In this document: piece by piece, positions 38,757 to 48,564 of the stretch | Numbering within the stretch: position 1 is the stretch's first letter | Layout of the letters: each line of letters starts with the position of its first letter | Assembly: GCA_021324465.1 (NCBI GenBank) | Contig: JAJPJB010000069.1 | Location: forward strand, 89,585-153,584 | Direction: 5' to 3' | From: Hyphomicrobiaceae bacterium | Lineage (GTDB): Bacteria > Pseudomonadota > Alphaproteobacteria > Rhizobiales > Xanthobacteraceae | Length of the DNA: 64,000 nucleotides | The notes under the pieces: model-generated | Database searches by the model: none | Seen by the model: the letters and a program-made list of their open reading frames with translations, nothing else | What the model was told of the DNA's origin: nothing | Position numbers and translations under genes: made by a program

Positions 38757-39896
38757 TCAGCGTTTCGCACGGACACCCTGGCGCTCAAGCCGCGGCAGGA
38801 CTTCGTCGCAGAAATACGGCAGCTCGTCGAGATAGTTGACGAACGAAAGCCCGATGCCGTGGACGCCGGCCTGGCTGATGATGGTCAACTCTTCGGCAAC
38901 GCGGTCCGGCGTGCCGACGAACGGATAGCCGCCCACCGCATTCGCCGCGAAATAGCGGCGCTTGGCGTAATATTCCTCGGGCGGCATGGTCGCCGGCGTC
39001 ATGCTCTTGTTGGCGAGCATGCCGTCGAGCGCCTGCCAATCCGCATTCTCGATATTGACGTGCTGATAGTACTCGTCCGCTTCGTTCTGCGTCGGACGGC
39101 AGATCACTTGGCCGACCGTGAACACTTCAATGTCGCGTCCAAGCGCCTTGGCTGCGGCTTTGACTTCGTTGACCTTGCTGGCATTGGCGGCAAGCGAGGT
39201 GCGCGAGCCCGCAGTGGCGACAAAGAACGCGTCGCAGTTGCGCAGCGCAAAGGCTTGGCCGATATCGGACGAACCGGCATTCATCAGAAGCGGCCGGGTC
39301 TCGCCATAGGGTTTGGGAAATGCGCGCACGCCCCTGAGCTGAAAGTATTTTCCGTTGAAATCGAAGGTGCCGCCATTCGCCCATGCCTCCTTGACGATAT
39401 CGATCCATTCCTGCGCATAGTCATAACGAACATCGTGCTCGCGCTGCTTGACGCCGAACATGTCGAATTCGCCTTCGTTCCAGCCGACGACGATGTTTAC
39501 GCCGATGCGGCCCTCGCCTATGTGAACGGCGGTGACGAATTCCTTGGCCGCGATCAAGGGATGAAACAGCGGTGCATGGACGGTGCCGAATACGGTCATG
39601 TGCTTGGTTGCGCCGAGCAGGCCGACCGCCCAGGTGATGGTCTCGAGCGAGCGGCCGTGGAAATCGGTGTCGCCGCCGTAGCCCTTCCAACGTGCGATCG
39701 GCAGCATGAAGTCGAGGCCCGCTGCATCGGCAAGCTTGGCCAGCGCAAGACAATCCGGCCAGCTGGCCGACCAGCGCTCGGGTACTTTCGTGGCGGTGCG
39801 CCCCGACGAGCAATTGGCGCCGAACAGCCCGATCTTCAGCGCATTGCCATTGTACATGGCCATTCTGTTTTTTAACGATGCGTTGGGCGCCAACAT
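38757..39896 (-). CDS. LLM-class flavin-dependent oxidoreductase
   Basis: The 379-residue protein is a bacterial luciferase-like monooxygenase. Typical segments are LKIGLFGANCSSG at the start, FMLPIARWKGYGGDTDFHGRSLETITWAVGL, the GRIGVNIVVGWNEGEFDMFG strand and the YPFVGTPDRVAEEL C-terminal region. These enzymes use reduced FMN and oxygen; the pattern resembles the RutA/sulfonate or pyrimidine-cleaving branch. ATG 39896 follows GGAGAG. It is upstream of the M24 gene and divergent from a chemoreceptor gene. Confidence 0.87.
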   Translation of the reverse strand: MLAPNASLKNRMAMYNGNALKIGLFGANCSSGRTATKVPERWSASWPDCLALAKLADAAGLDFMLPIARWKGYGGDTDFHGRSLETITWAVGLLGATKHMTVFGTVHAPLFHPLIAAKEFVTAVHIGEGRIGVNIVVGWNEGEFDMFGVKQREHDVRYDYAQEWIDIVKEAWANGGTFDFNGKYFQLRGVRAFPKPYGETRPLLMNAGSSDIGQAFALRNCDAFFVATAGSRTSLAANASKVNEVKAAAKALGRDIEVFTVGQVICRPTQNEADEYYQHVNIENADWQALDGMLANKSMTPATMPPEEYYAKRRYFAANAVGGYPFVGTPDRVAEELTIISQAGVHGIGLSFVNYLDELPYFCDEVLPRLERQGVRAKR

Positions 39897-40013
39897 CGCC
39901 TCTCCCCGGTTTAGCCGTGCTTTTTTTGTCAGGCTAGCACCCCGTCAAGGGGCAAGGAAATTTACCAAATCCATACTTCCCGCATGGCATTAAACCCTTA
40001 AGGGAATACCGGA

Positions 40014-41504
40014 ATGCCCGATCGACTGCGCGAATGGCTTTCAGCCCTACTGCGGCCCGCTCAGCTGCTTGGCGTTGTTATGATCGCCCTGCTGTGGCTG
40101 GGTCTGTTTTATCTGCTGAGCGATCATCACGGCGCACTGGCAGATCCGGAGCGGCGCCGCGCGCTTTTTGTACCCGTTGTCGTTCTACTAACCCTGCTCG
40201 AGCTGATGACGATGGCCGCGAGCATGCGGCGGCAATTGGCGGTTGAAACCATCAATCTGCGCTTCAACACGGCGCTGGAAAATCTCACGCATGGCCTCTG
40301 TATGTTCGACGCAAACAGGCGCCTTGTCGTGTGGAACGACCGCTACGCGAACCTCTACCGCCTGCCGCCGGAACTGCTAAAGGTCGGCGCGAGGCACGAG
40401 GACATCATTGCGCACCGCGTCAGGAGCGGAATTCTCAAAGGCGATACCAGCGCCGGCGCCGTCGACAAGAAGCTCGGCGCCCTGCAGAAGATGTCCTCGG
40501 AAAAAATTTCGAGCCGCATTGACGAACTGGCGGACGGCCGGCTCATTCGCGTCACGCGTCAACCGATGCAGGGCGGCGGTTGGGTCGCTACCCACGAAGA
40601 CATTACTGAGCGGCACCGGCTTGAGAGCCAGCGCGAGACCATGTTGGCGCAGGAGAGCCGCCGTTTGCTTACCGAGAACGCGATCGTCGCCTTTCGCGAG
40701 CGCGTGGAAGAAATGCTTGGCGCGGTATCGAGCAGCACGGATGCAATGAAGTCGACGGCAAATACGCTGATCGGCGCATCCAAAGAGACGACGCAGCATG
40801 CCGAGGGCGCGCTCAAGGAATCCGGCGAAGCCTCCGCCAATGTCACCTTGGTCGCTGGCGCAGCCGAGGAGCTGGCGGCCTCGATTGCGGAGATCAATGT
40901 GCAGCTTGACGATACCACGCGATTGGTGGCAAGCGCTGTGGAAAAGGCCCGTGCCTCCAATGACAAATATGCCGGGCTCACGGCCGCGGTCGAGAAGATC
41001 GGCGATGTCGTCAAGCTCATCCGCAATATTGCCGGCCAGACCAATCTGCTGGCGCTGAATGCGACGATCGAGGCGGCGCGCGCTGGCGAGGCGGGCCGCG
41101 GTTTTGCGGTGGTTGCAGCCGAGGTCAAATCGCTGGCGGTCGAAACCGCCAAGGCGACCGAGGAGATCGCGCGCCACATCCTCGCAGTGCAGGAGTCGAC
41201 CGGCGGCGCCGTTGCCGCCGTTGCCGCTATCGAACAGAGCATGCATGAGATCAATGCGCGCGCCTCGAACGCCGCGGCCTCGATCCTGCAGCAGGATTCG
41301 GCGACCACCGACATCAGCCGCAATGCCGCCAATGCCGCGCGCGGCACCAGCATGGTGGTTTCGGCGCTCGGCAAGCTGTCGCAGGCGGCAACCGAGACGC
41401 GTGCTGCGGCCGAGACGGTGCTCGGCGCCTCGCAGTCGGTCGACAGCTCGGTTGGCAAATTGCGCGCCGAGATCGAAAGCTTTCTCAAGAAAGTCGCGGT
41501 CTGA
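40014..41504 (+). CDS. PAS-containing methyl-accepting chemotaxis protein
   Basis: The 496-residue protein has two membrane helices near the N-terminus (about 17-38 and 50-69), a PAS domain (about 80-200, [21 protein letters not shown]) and a long cytoplasmic helical hairpin (about 220-490). The hairpin tip [24 protein letters not shown] is the MCP signature that contacts CheA and CheW. There is no periplasmic sensing domain between the helices, so the signal is likely intracellular, such as redox or a cofactor in PAS. It could drive chemotaxis or a Che-like pathway elsewhere. Confidence 0.9.
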   Translation: MPDRLREWLSALLRPAQLLGVVMIALLWLGLFYLLSDHHGALADPERRRALFVPVVVLLTLLELMTMAASMRRQLAVETINLRFNTALENLTHGLCMFDANRRLVVWNDRYANLYRLPPELLKVGARHEDIIAHRVRSGILKGDTSAGAVDKKLGALQKMSSEKISSRIDELADGRLIRVTRQPMQGGGWVATHEDITERHRLESQRETMLAQESRRLLTENAIVAFRERVEEMLGAVSSSTDAMKSTANTLIGASKETTQHAEGALKESGEASANVTLVAGAAEELAASIAEINVQLDDTTRLVASAVEKARASNDKYAGLTAAVEKIGDVVKLIRNIAGQTNLLALNATIEAARAGEAGRGFAVVAAEVKSLAVETAKATEEIARHILAVQESTGGAVAAVAAIEQSMHEINARASNAAASILQQDSATTDISRNAANAARGTSMVVSALGKLSQAATETRAAAETVLGASQSVDSSVGKLRAEIESFLKKVAV

Positions 41505-41516
41505 TCCGCACGATCC

Positions 41517-41660
41517 GTGCTGCGCATCACCTCTGCGCATCACATCAAGGCTGTGCAGGACGCGCAAGTTTGGCTGCCGGGGATGGAGCAGCCGCAGACG
41601 CGCTTTGGGATCGCCAACCGGTTCGCGCCGCGCAGGCTCAAAGACGCGCCTGCGGATTAG
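41517..41660 (+). CDS. possible 47-residue small protein
   Basis: An open frame starts with GTG 41517, twelve bases after the chemoreceptor stop, and ends at TAG 41658-41660. It reads VLRITSAHHIKAVQDAQVWL and continues with PGMEQPQTRFGIANRFAP. About four fifths of its third codon positions are G or C, as expected for coding DNA here. No ribosome binding site is obvious and I do not recognise the protein. Confidence 0.25.
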   Translation: MLRITSAHHIKAVQDAQVWLPGMEQPQTRFGIANRFAPRRLKDAPAD

Positions 41661-41784
41661 TAGGCGCCCTCGTTAACAGCTGTTGCACTCGTGCCGAACG
41701 GTCGTTGTGATGCTTGGGTGTGCGCCGCCGCGCAATAGACAGGCGTCGCCTGCGAGCAAGGCTGGCGCGGATGCACCGAAGATC

Positions 41785-41859
<75 letters not shown>

Positions 41860-42038
41860 GATCCGGGCGCAGGTGCCGGGGTCTTGACCGGCCTCGGGTG
41901 CGATGACCCAAGCACGAAGCGCGCCTTCCATGAAAAGGCGGCGATCCTTGCCACAGGGCAGGGGTTTTGTGCAAGCGGTCGGTCGGAATTCGGCCAAGCG
42001 GTTGCGGTTTGCGTGATCGCGTGCTTTCAGTTGGAGTT

Positions 42039-42275
42039 ATGACAAAGCGCGGCAAGGCGGAAAAAATGGCGGCGCGCAACGCGCGGCTGTCGGCAGCGTT
42101 GCGCGAAAATCTCAAGCGGCGCAAGGCGCAAGCACGTGCCCGCCGGCGTGAAATCGGCAACGGGGGCGAGGCGCCGGCCCCGGAACCGGACAAGGGTTCG
42201 GCGGACCGTGAGGAAAGCCAATGCGCTTGCCAGGTTCCGCCAGGATCCGGTACGCCGGTAAGGGCTAGATGGTAG
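42039..42275 (+). CDS. small basic protein upstream of murA
   Basis: The 78-residue product begins MTKRGKAEKMAARNARLSAA and continues as a Lys/Arg/Ala-rich helix (LRENLKRRKAQARARRREI), then an acidic tail. It has no signal peptide or membrane segment. Small basic proteins of this kind next to murA are conserved in related rhizobia; their function is unknown. GGAG lies close to the ATG. A 96 bp gap precedes murA. Confidence 0.6.
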   Translation: MTKRGKAEKMAARNARLSAALRENLKRRKAQARARRREIGNGGEAPAPEPDKGSADREESQCACQVPPGSGTPVRARW

Positions 42276-42371
42276 CGCCCGGTTCTGGTCCAATCAGGAC
42301 CTTATTTCCCGACTAGCTTTGAATCGGTCGGCGTCAGGCCGGCCAGCATCAAAAAGGACCGGGAGTTCAAG

Positions 42372-43661
42372 ATGGATCGGATACGGATCGTCGGCGGCCG
42401 GCCATTGAACGGCAACTTGCGCATCTCGGGGGCCAAGAACGCCACTTTGCAGCTGATGATCGCGAGCCTGCTCACCGACGAGACACTGATCCTCGACCAC
42501 GTGCCCCGACTCGCCGATGTCGCACTGTTGCAGCGCATCCTCGGCAACCATGGCGTCGATATCATGGTCGGCGGCAAGCGGCCCGGCGAGACCGCTGACG
42601 ACGGGCAGACCCTGCATATCTCGGCGGCGCGTATTGTCGACACGACCGCGCCCTATGAGCTCGTTTCCAAAATGCGCGCAAGCTTTTGGGTGCTGGCGCC
42701 GCTGGTAGCGCGCATGGGCGAGGCGAGGGTGTCTATGCCGGGCGGCTGCGCTATCGGCATTCGGCCGGTCGATCTGCTCATCATGGCGATCGAGCGGCTC
42801 GGTGCCAAGGTCGAGATCGAGGGCGGTTATGTGGTGGCGCGCGCGCCGCACGGACTGAAGGGCGGCGAGATCGTTTTTCCCAAAGTGACGGTCGGTGGCA
42901 CGCATACGGCAATCATGGCGGCGGCGTTGGCCGATGGCACAACGGTGATCGACAATGCGGCGCGGGAGCCCGAGATCAAGGACGTCGCCGACTGCCTCAA
43001 CAAGATGGGGGCGCGCATTACCGGCGCCGGCACCAAGCGCATCGTGATCGAAGGCGTTGCCAAATTGCATGGCGCGCGCCATGCCGTGCTACCCGATCGC
43101 ATCGAGACCGGCACCTATGCCATGGCGGTTGCCATGGCCGGCGGCGAGATTCTGTTGCAGAACGCGCGTCCCGAGCTTCTCCAAGCTGCGCTTGACGTGC
43201 TCACTCGCGCCGGTGCCACCGTGACAGCGACCAATGAAGGCATCCGCGTCGCGCGCAACGGCTCAGGCCTCGCGCCGGTCGATGTGACCACTGCGCCTTT
43301 CCCGGAATTCCCGACCGATCTGCAGGCGCAATTGATGGCGCTGAAGACGCGCGCAAGCGGCACCTCGCATATCACCGAGACCATTTTTGAAAATCGTTTC
43401 ATGCATGTGCAAGAGTTGGCGCGGCTCGGTGCCCGCATCCAGCTTGAGGGCGAGCGGGCCACCATCGAAGGGGTGCCTCAGCTTAAGGGCGCGCCGGTGA
43501 TGGCAACCGATCTGCGCGCCTCGGTATCGCTCGTGATCGCGGCGCTCGCCGCCGAGGGCGAGACGATCGTCAACCGCGTCTATCACCTTGATCGCGGCTT
43601 CGAACGGCTCGAAGAGAAGCTCGGTCGCTGTGGGGCGGCCATCGAGCGGCTGTCCGGCTAG
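42372..43661 (+). CDS. murA: UDP-N-acetylglucosamine 1-carboxyvinyltransferase
   Basis: The 429-residue enzyme transfers enolpyruvate from PEP to UDP-GlcNAc, the first committed step of peptidoglycan synthesis. The PEP-binding K22 lies in [11 protein letters not shown] and the active-site C126 in [12 protein letters not shown], so a fosfomycin-sensitive Cys form is expected. Signatures [18 protein letters not shown] and [18 protein letters not shown] are present. A dispersed repeat lies just downstream. Confidence 0.96.
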   Translation: MDRIRIVGGRPLNGNLRISGAKNATLQLMIASLLTDETLILDHVPRLADVALLQRILGNHGVDIMVGGKRPGETADDGQTLHISAARIVDTTAPYELVSKMRASFWVLAPLVARMGEARVSMPGGCAIGIRPVDLLIMAIERLGAKVEIEGGYVVARAPHGLKGGEIVFPKVTVGGTHTAIMAAALADGTTVIDNAAREPEIKDVADCLNKMGARITGAGTKRIVIEGVAKLHGARHAVLPDRIETGTYAMAVAMAGGEILLQNARPELLQAALDVLTRAGATVTATNEGIRVARNGSGLAPVDVTTAPFPEFPTDLQAQLMALKTRASGTSHITETIFENRFMHVQELARLGARIQLEGERATIEGVPQLKGAPVMATDLRASVSLVIAALAAEGETIVNRVYHLDRGFERLEEKLGRCGAAIERLSG

Positions 43662-43702
43662 AGGGTCGGTTCGAAAAAATCAGGGTCGCTGCTATGATCC
43701 GC

Positions 43703-43765
43703 CCGTCCCGCGCAAGCGGGGACCCGGCCTGGATTCCCGCGTGCCACTCGCCTGCACGGGAATGA
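43703..43765. repeat. dispersed intergenic palindromic repeat (copy B)
   Basis: GTCCCGC-GCAA-GCGGGGAC (43705-43723) is followed by a second hairpin with ATTCCCG (43733-43739) and CGGGAAT (43757-43763). The core CCCGCGCAAGCGGG (43707-43720) is identical to copy A at 15916-15929. The ATG at 43762, a possible start of the next gene, lies inside the second arm. Confidence 0.75.
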
Positions 43766-43779
43766 GCGGAACGCTTTCG

Positions 43780-44766
43780 ATGCTGTTAGATCTATTGCGC
43801 AAAACGGTTCGGCAAGCCCTGGTGGTCGCGTCGTTTGCTTTGGTCCTTACCGCGGCCCGGGCCGACGATTATCCCTCCCGCCCCGTGCGCCTGATCGTCG
43901 CCTTCACGCCGGGCGGCACGACCGACATCACCGCGCGGCTGATCGCCGACAAGATGCGCGACACTTTGGGTCAGGCCGTGGCGGTGGAAAACAAGCCGGG
44001 CGCCAATGGCGCGGTTGCCGCGCAATATGTGGCACAGGCCGATGCTGACGGCTACACATTGTTTTTCACGACCGTGGGTGCTGTCGCGATCAACCCCGTC
44101 TTTCACAGCGATCTTTCCTACGACCCACTGAAAAGCTTTGCACCGGTCGGCAAGGCCGCGATCAATACGCCCGTCCTGGTGGTCAATGCCGATATGAAAG
44201 TGAGCTCGGCGCGGGAGCTTGCCGATCTCGCGCGCAAGAAGCCTGGTGCGATCACCATCGGCATCACCGGGCGTGGCGCGATGTCCGATTTGAGCTTGCA
44301 AATGTTCGAATCCGCAGCCGCCATCAAACTGCAGTCGGTGCCCTATCGCGGCGCTTCGCAAGCCATTACCGACATCCTCGCGGGTCATCTCGACGGCCTG
44401 GTCGGCGATATACCCACCGTGATGGGTCAAGTGCGTGCCGGCAGGCTCAAGGCGCTGGCGGCGGCATCGAAGGAACGCTCGGATATCTTTCCGAACGTGC
44501 CGACTTTTGCCGAGCAAGGCTTTGCCGACGTCATTGCCGAAAACTGGGCGGGCGTGCTGGCGCCTGCCGGCACGCCGGCTGCCGCCATCGCCAGATTCAA
44601 CAGCGCCATGGTTACGGCACTGAAGGACCCCGGCTTGCGCGAGCGGCTGCGCGAATCCGGCACCACCCCGGCGCCAAGCTCGCCTACAGATTTCGGGAAC
44701 TATATTGCCGAGCAGATTGCGCGCTGGGGCATGGTAATCAAGGAGAAAAAGCTGACAGGAGAATAG
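43780..44766 (+). CDS. Bug/TctC-family binding protein (copy 2)
   Basis: I start at ATG 43780 (328 residues) because the upstream in-frame ATG at 43762 falls inside a dispersed repeat. The signal peptide ends near TAARADD; the mature protein opens with YPSRPVRLIVAFTPGGTTD, the Bug ligand-loop motif, and contains VENKPGANGAVAAQYVAQADADGYTL and VPTFAEQGFADVIAENWAGVLAPA. It is an orphan periplasmic receptor with unknown ligand and no tctAB beside it. Confidence 0.87.
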   Translation: MLLDLLRKTVRQALVVASFALVLTAARADDYPSRPVRLIVAFTPGGTTDITARLIADKMRDTLGQAVAVENKPGANGAVAAQYVAQADADGYTLFFTTVGAVAINPVFHSDLSYDPLKSFAPVGKAAINTPVLVVNADMKVSSARELADLARKKPGAITIGITGRGAMSDLSLQMFESAAAIKLQSVPYRGASQAITDILAGHLDGLVGDIPTVMGQVRAGRLKALAAASKERSDIFPNVPTFAEQGFADVIAENWAGVLAPAGTPAAAIARFNSAMVTALKDPGLRERLRESGTTPAPSSPTDFGNYIAEQIARWGMVIKEKKLTGE

Positions 44767-44856
44767 GCTACTGCGGGTTACACCGTTCGCAATCTTGCTA
44801 CAATGAGCGCCAACACTAACGGCTGTCACGGCGCAAGTGAAAGGGGGCGTCCAGCC

Positions 44857-45264
44857 ATGAATAGCCACGCTATGGAATCCAGATCTGCAAAGGGATCGGG
44901 CCTGCGAAATTTGACCTTCGCCGTGCTTGCGCTGCTTGCGCTTAAGGGGACGGCTAATGCGCAGGCCGGCGACGCCCAAATGCTGAAAGAGAAGGATGCT
45001 GCGGAGGCCAAGGACATCCATCGATTCATCGATCGGCTGGAGACCGACCAGAAATACCAAGAAACAATCAAGAGCCAGGCCTCCGCGCCGGCCTCAAAGG
45101 ATCCTTGGGGCAATGTACGGCCGATGACGGCCACACCGGCCAAGCCTGCCGCAAAACCGTCGGGCGTCGTCAAATCCGCCAACGGCGCCAACAAGGCCGC
45201 GGTGAAATCCACTAGCTCGGCGACATCCGCAAGCGGCGTTAGCGGGACACCAAAGAATCAGTAA
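44857..45264 (+). CDS. exported protein of unknown function
   Basis: The 135-residue product has a signal peptide (LTFAVLALLALKGTANAQ) and a short charged helical stretch (KEKDAAEAKDIHRFIDRLETDQ), then a low-complexity Ala/Ser/Lys/Thr tail. A DPWGNVR motif lies at the junction. AAGGGGG lies about eleven bases before ATG 44857. I do not recognise a family. It converges with the tartrate dehydratase-like gene. Confidence 0.55.
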   Translation: MNSHAMESRSAKGSGLRNLTFAVLALLALKGTANAQAGDAQMLKEKDAAEAKDIHRFIDRLETDQKYQETIKSQASAPASKDPWGNVRPMTATPAKPAAKPSGVVKSANGANKAAVKSTSSATSASGVSGTPKNQ

Positions 45265-45275
45265 GGCGAATTAAT

Positions 45276-46445
45276 TTACGCGGCGAGCTCTCTCATGATG
45301 CGATAGAGCCGGGTTTGACCTTCGAAGCCGATGCCGGGCCGGCCCGACAGCGTGAGATAGCCGCCGTTAAGCTCGGCGTCGTCGGCAAAGCCGCCGAAAT
45401 CGCCGAACACGCCGGGATAGGATTCCGCCCCACCCAGGCCGAATCCGGCCGCGATAGCAAGCGACATCTGATTGCCGCCGTGCGGAAACATCAGGCTGCG
45501 CGGCCAGCCATGGCACGCCAACATGGCGAGCGTGCGTGCGTATTGCACGATGCCATAGGCCTGCGGCGGGTCGACCTGGATCACGTCCGCTCGCTCAGGC
45601 TTCAATCCGCCGAAACGCACCAGATTTTCCACGTCCTGCGTTGAAAATAGATTTTCGCCGGTTGCAAGCGGCGCGTCATAGACGCTGGCGATTTCGGCGA
45701 GCAGCGCGAAATCGAGCGGATCGCACGGCTCCTCGAACCAACGCAGCGCAAATGGTCTCAAGCCGCGCGCATAAGCGAGCGCCTCGTCGCGCAAGAATTT
45801 CGAATTGGCATCAACGGCAAGCTTTCCGTTCTGCGGCAGGATCGACTTGATTGCTTCGACGCGGACCAAATCATCTTTCAGTGCCACGCCGCCCACTTTC
45901 ATTTTCACCATCGTGTAGCCGGCATCGAGATGCGCCTTCATCTCGTCCTGCAGGGCCTTGATCGTCTTGCCCGGCGCATACCAGCCGCCCCCCACATAAC
46001 AAAAGACCTTTTCGGCAATCTTGCCGCTGTTGTAGCGCTCGGCGAGCAGGCGATGCAGCGGCTTTTCGGCGATCTTGGCCACGGCATCCCAGACGGCGAC
46101 CTCGATCGTGCCGATGCCGATCGAGCGTTCGCTGTGGCCGCCGGATTTCTCGTTCTGCATCATCACGGCGAGAATTCTTTCCGGCGAGAAATTGTCGCCG
46201 GCCTCATTGAGCAGGGAACGCGGCTCGGCCGTCAGGATGCGCGGAATAAAGCGCGCACGCATCTGCGCGCCGCAGGCATAGCGTCCGGTCGAATTGAAGG
46301 CGAAGCCGCAAACCGGCTTGCCGTCGCGCTTGACGTCGGTGATTACGGCCACCACCGACGTCGTCATTTCCGAGAAATTGAAGCTCGAATTGGCGAGCGT
46401 CGAATTCAGCGGAATCGCGGTCTCGCGGATGTCGACGATACGCAT
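45276..46445 (-). CDS. D(-)-tartrate dehydratase-like enolase superfamily enzyme
   Basis: The start MRIVDIRETAIPLNSTL at 46445 gives 389 residues; the open frame beyond it is inside the upstream gene. The sequence resembles Bradyrhizobium TarD through its length: MTTSVVAVITDV, NEKSGGHSERSIGIGTIEVAVWDAV and FPHGGNQMSLAIAAG. Catalytic and metal residues expected for the mandelate racemase subgroup are present: K183 in VKMKVGG, D212, E238, E264 and H322. TarD dehydrates D-tartrate to oxaloacetate. It lies 16 bp behind a Bug gene in a likely operon. Confidence 0.82.
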   Translation of the reverse strand: MRIVDIRETAIPLNSTLANSSFNFSEMTTSVVAVITDVKRDGKPVCGFAFNSTGRYACGAQMRARFIPRILTAEPRSLLNEAGDNFSPERILAVMMQNEKSGGHSERSIGIGTIEVAVWDAVAKIAEKPLHRLLAERYNSGKIAEKVFCYVGGGWYAPGKTIKALQDEMKAHLDAGYTMVKMKVGGVALKDDLVRVEAIKSILPQNGKLAVDANSKFLRDEALAYARGLRPFALRWFEEPCDPLDFALLAEIASVYDAPLATGENLFSTQDVENLVRFGGLKPERADVIQVDPPQAYGIVQYARTLAMLACHGWPRSLMFPHGGNQMSLAIAAGFGLGGAESYPGVFGDFGGFADDAELNGGYLTLSGRPGIGFEGQTRLYRIMRELAA

Positions 46446-46461
46446 GTCCGGCTCGACCGCG

Positions 46462-47436
46462 TTACTGAATCTGCGGAATCTTGGCGTCGACAATGACGCG
46501 GCGCCACTTGTCGACTTCCTTTTTGATGTAGGCTTCGAACTCGGTCGGCGTGCTGGCGACGACATCGAGTCCGAGCTCGGCGCACTTGGCTTTCACGTCG
46601 GGCAGCTGCATCGCCTTGACAATCTCGCGATTGAGCAAATCGACGATCTCTATCGGCGTTGCCGCCGGCACCAGCACGCCCTGCATGGTTTCGGATTCCT
46701 GACCCTCAACGCCCGATTCCAGCATTGTCGGCACGTCGGGTAGCACCGCCGAGCGCTTGAGCGCGGTGAGCGCAATGCCACGCAGCGTGCCGCTGACGAT
46801 ATGCGGCTGCGCCGTGGTCATATTGGCAAAGCCGACCGGCGTCTGTCCGGCCACCGTGGCCTGGATCGCAGGCGCGCCGCCCGCATAGGGCACGCTCGGC
46901 TGATCGTATTTGAACGTGAGCTTGAACAGTTCGGCGGCGAGCTGCGGTGTAGTGCCCAGGCCCGAATTGGCGATGGCGTATTTGCCCGCATTGGCTTGCA
47001 GCAGCGCCACCAATTCCTTCACCGTCCTGGCCGGCACGGAAGGGTGCACGACCAGGATATTCGGTGCCGCTGCGGCGAGCGACACCGGCATAAAATCCTT
47101 GAACGGATCGTACGGCTTGTTGGCGTAAAGGCTTGGATTGACCACGTAGCTCGAGCTTGCCACCAGGAGCGTGTAGCCATCCGGCGCGGAGCGCGCGACT
47201 TGCAGCATCCCGATATTGCCGCCGGCGCCGGGGCGGTCTTCGACATAGAACTGCTGCTTCAGGCTCTGCGAGAGCTTATCGGCGAGAAGCCGCGCCGTCA
47301 GGTCGGTCGGTCCGCCCGCGGTGAATGGCGCGATGATCTTGACCGGATGATCCGGATAGCCCGCCGCGGCAGGCCGCGCTCCGCCGATCGCTGCCACGAC
47401 GGCGGCCGCCAAAAAATATTTTGCGCGGGCGCGCAT
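46462..47436 (-). CDS. Bug/TctC-family binding protein (copy 3)
   Basis: The 324-residue protein has a signal peptide ending near ARPAAAG and then YPDHPVKIIAPFTAGGPTDLTARL. VEDRPGAGGNIGMLQVARSAPDGYTLL and VPTMLESGVEGQESETMQGVLVPA are further family features. It sits between another Bug gene (30 bp upstream) and the tartrate dehydratase-like gene (16 bp downstream), so a role in bringing a hydroxy-dicarboxylate to that enzyme is plausible. The permease is not encoded here. Confidence 0.88.
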   Translation of the reverse strand: MRARAKYFLAAAVVAAIGGARPAAAGYPDHPVKIIAPFTAGGPTDLTARLLADKLSQSLKQQFYVEDRPGAGGNIGMLQVARSAPDGYTLLVASSSYVVNPSLYANKPYDPFKDFMPVSLAAAAPNILVVHPSVPARTVKELVALLQANAGKYAIANSGLGTTPQLAAELFKLTFKYDQPSVPYAGGAPAIQATVAGQTPVGFANMTTAQPHIVSGTLRGIALTALKRSAVLPDVPTMLESGVEGQESETMQGVLVPAATPIEIVDLLNREIVKAMQLPDVKAKCAELGLDVVASTPTEFEAYIKKEVDKWRRVIVDAKIPQIQ

Positions 47437-47466
47437 AAAATCCTCCTTGTCTTGTTTTGCTGCCCG

Positions 47467-48459
47467 TCAATCGACGTGGATTCCTGCCGCCTTCACCACG
47501 GCATCCCAGCGCGCCGCTTCGCTCTTGATGCGCGCGGCGAATTCCGAAGGCGTATTGGCCACGGCAATGAAGCCGAGCGTGTCGAGCTTTGCCTTGACCG
47601 GCGGCTCGGCGACCATTTTCACGATTGCGTCATGCCATTTGTCGATGATGGCCTGCGGCGTGCCGGCAGGCATCACGATGCCGGTCAGCGTATCGCTTTC
47701 CAAGCCCGGCACGCCTTCTTCGCCGCTGGTCGGCAGATTGGGCAGCGCCGCAACGCGCCGATTGGCAAGAACGGCGATGCCGCGCACGCTGCCGTCCTTG
47801 ATGCTGCCAATGGCCGGCGGCAGAGCGGTGAAGGCGATCGGCGTGTGATTGCCCATGGTGGAATTGACGGCGAGCGGCGCGCCGTTGAACGGCACCATGA
47901 CCATGTCGAGGTTGAATTTCTGCTTGAACAGCTCGCCGGCCAAATGCGGTGTCGAGCCGGTCGCCGGCTGGGCGAAGCTATATTTGCCCGGATTGGCCTT
48001 GATCAGAGCGATCAGCTCCTTGAGAGTCTCGGCCGGCACCGACGGATGCACCATCACCACGTTGGGCGAGGCCGCGACGAGCGAGATCGGCGCAAAATCC
48101 TTGATCGGGTCATAGCCGATTTTCGAATACATGCTCGGATTGATGATGAAGCCGGTGGAAACGACAAGCACGGTGTAGCCGTCCGGCGCGGCACGCTTGG
48201 CGGTTTCGACGCCGAGATTGCCGCCGGCACCAGGCAGGTCCTCAGCATAGATCTGCTGGCCGAACATGTCGGACAGCCGCTCCGCCACCATGCGGCCGAT
48301 GACGTCAGTCGGACCGCCGGCGGCAAAGGGCACGATCATGCGGATCTTGTGGTCGGGGTAGCTGTCGGCTGCCCGAAGCGGCGAGGCGCTGGCGAGGCTC
48401 ATGCACAGCAAAATTGCACGCAAAACGGTGGCTCGAGCACGACCAACGACGGACCTCAT
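47467..48459 (-). CDS. Bug/TctC-family binding protein (copy 4)
   Basis: The 330-residue protein has a signal peptide ending near PLRAAD and opens with YPDHKIRMIVPFAAGGPTDVIGRM. GGAGGAG precedes the ATG by four bases. Family blocks AEDLPGAGGNLGVETAKRAAPDGYTVL and GEEGVPGLESDTLTGIVMPAGT are present. It leads a minus-strand operon with another Bug gene and the tartrate dehydratase-like gene and is divergent from a cyclase-family gene. Confidence 0.88.
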   Translation of the reverse strand: MRSVVGRARATVLRAILLCMSLASASPLRAADSYPDHKIRMIVPFAAGGPTDVIGRMVAERLSDMFGQQIYAEDLPGAGGNLGVETAKRAAPDGYTVLVVSTGFIINPSMYSKIGYDPIKDFAPISLVAASPNVVMVHPSVPAETLKELIALIKANPGKYSFAQPATGSTPHLAGELFKQKFNLDMVMVPFNGAPLAVNSTMGNHTPIAFTALPPAIGSIKDGSVRGIAVLANRRVAALPNLPTSGEEGVPGLESDTLTGIVMPAGTPQAIIDKWHDAIVKMVAEPPVKAKLDTLGFIAVANTPSEFAARIKSEAARWDAVVKAAGIHVD

Positions 48460-48564
48460 GGTCTCCTCCCCTCGGCTTTGCCGGCAATGCTATCATCGGC
48501 AAAGCGCCGCGGGGAGCGTGCGCGGAGAAATTGTTTCGGTTTAAGTGAAAGGTAGGGGCAGCCG

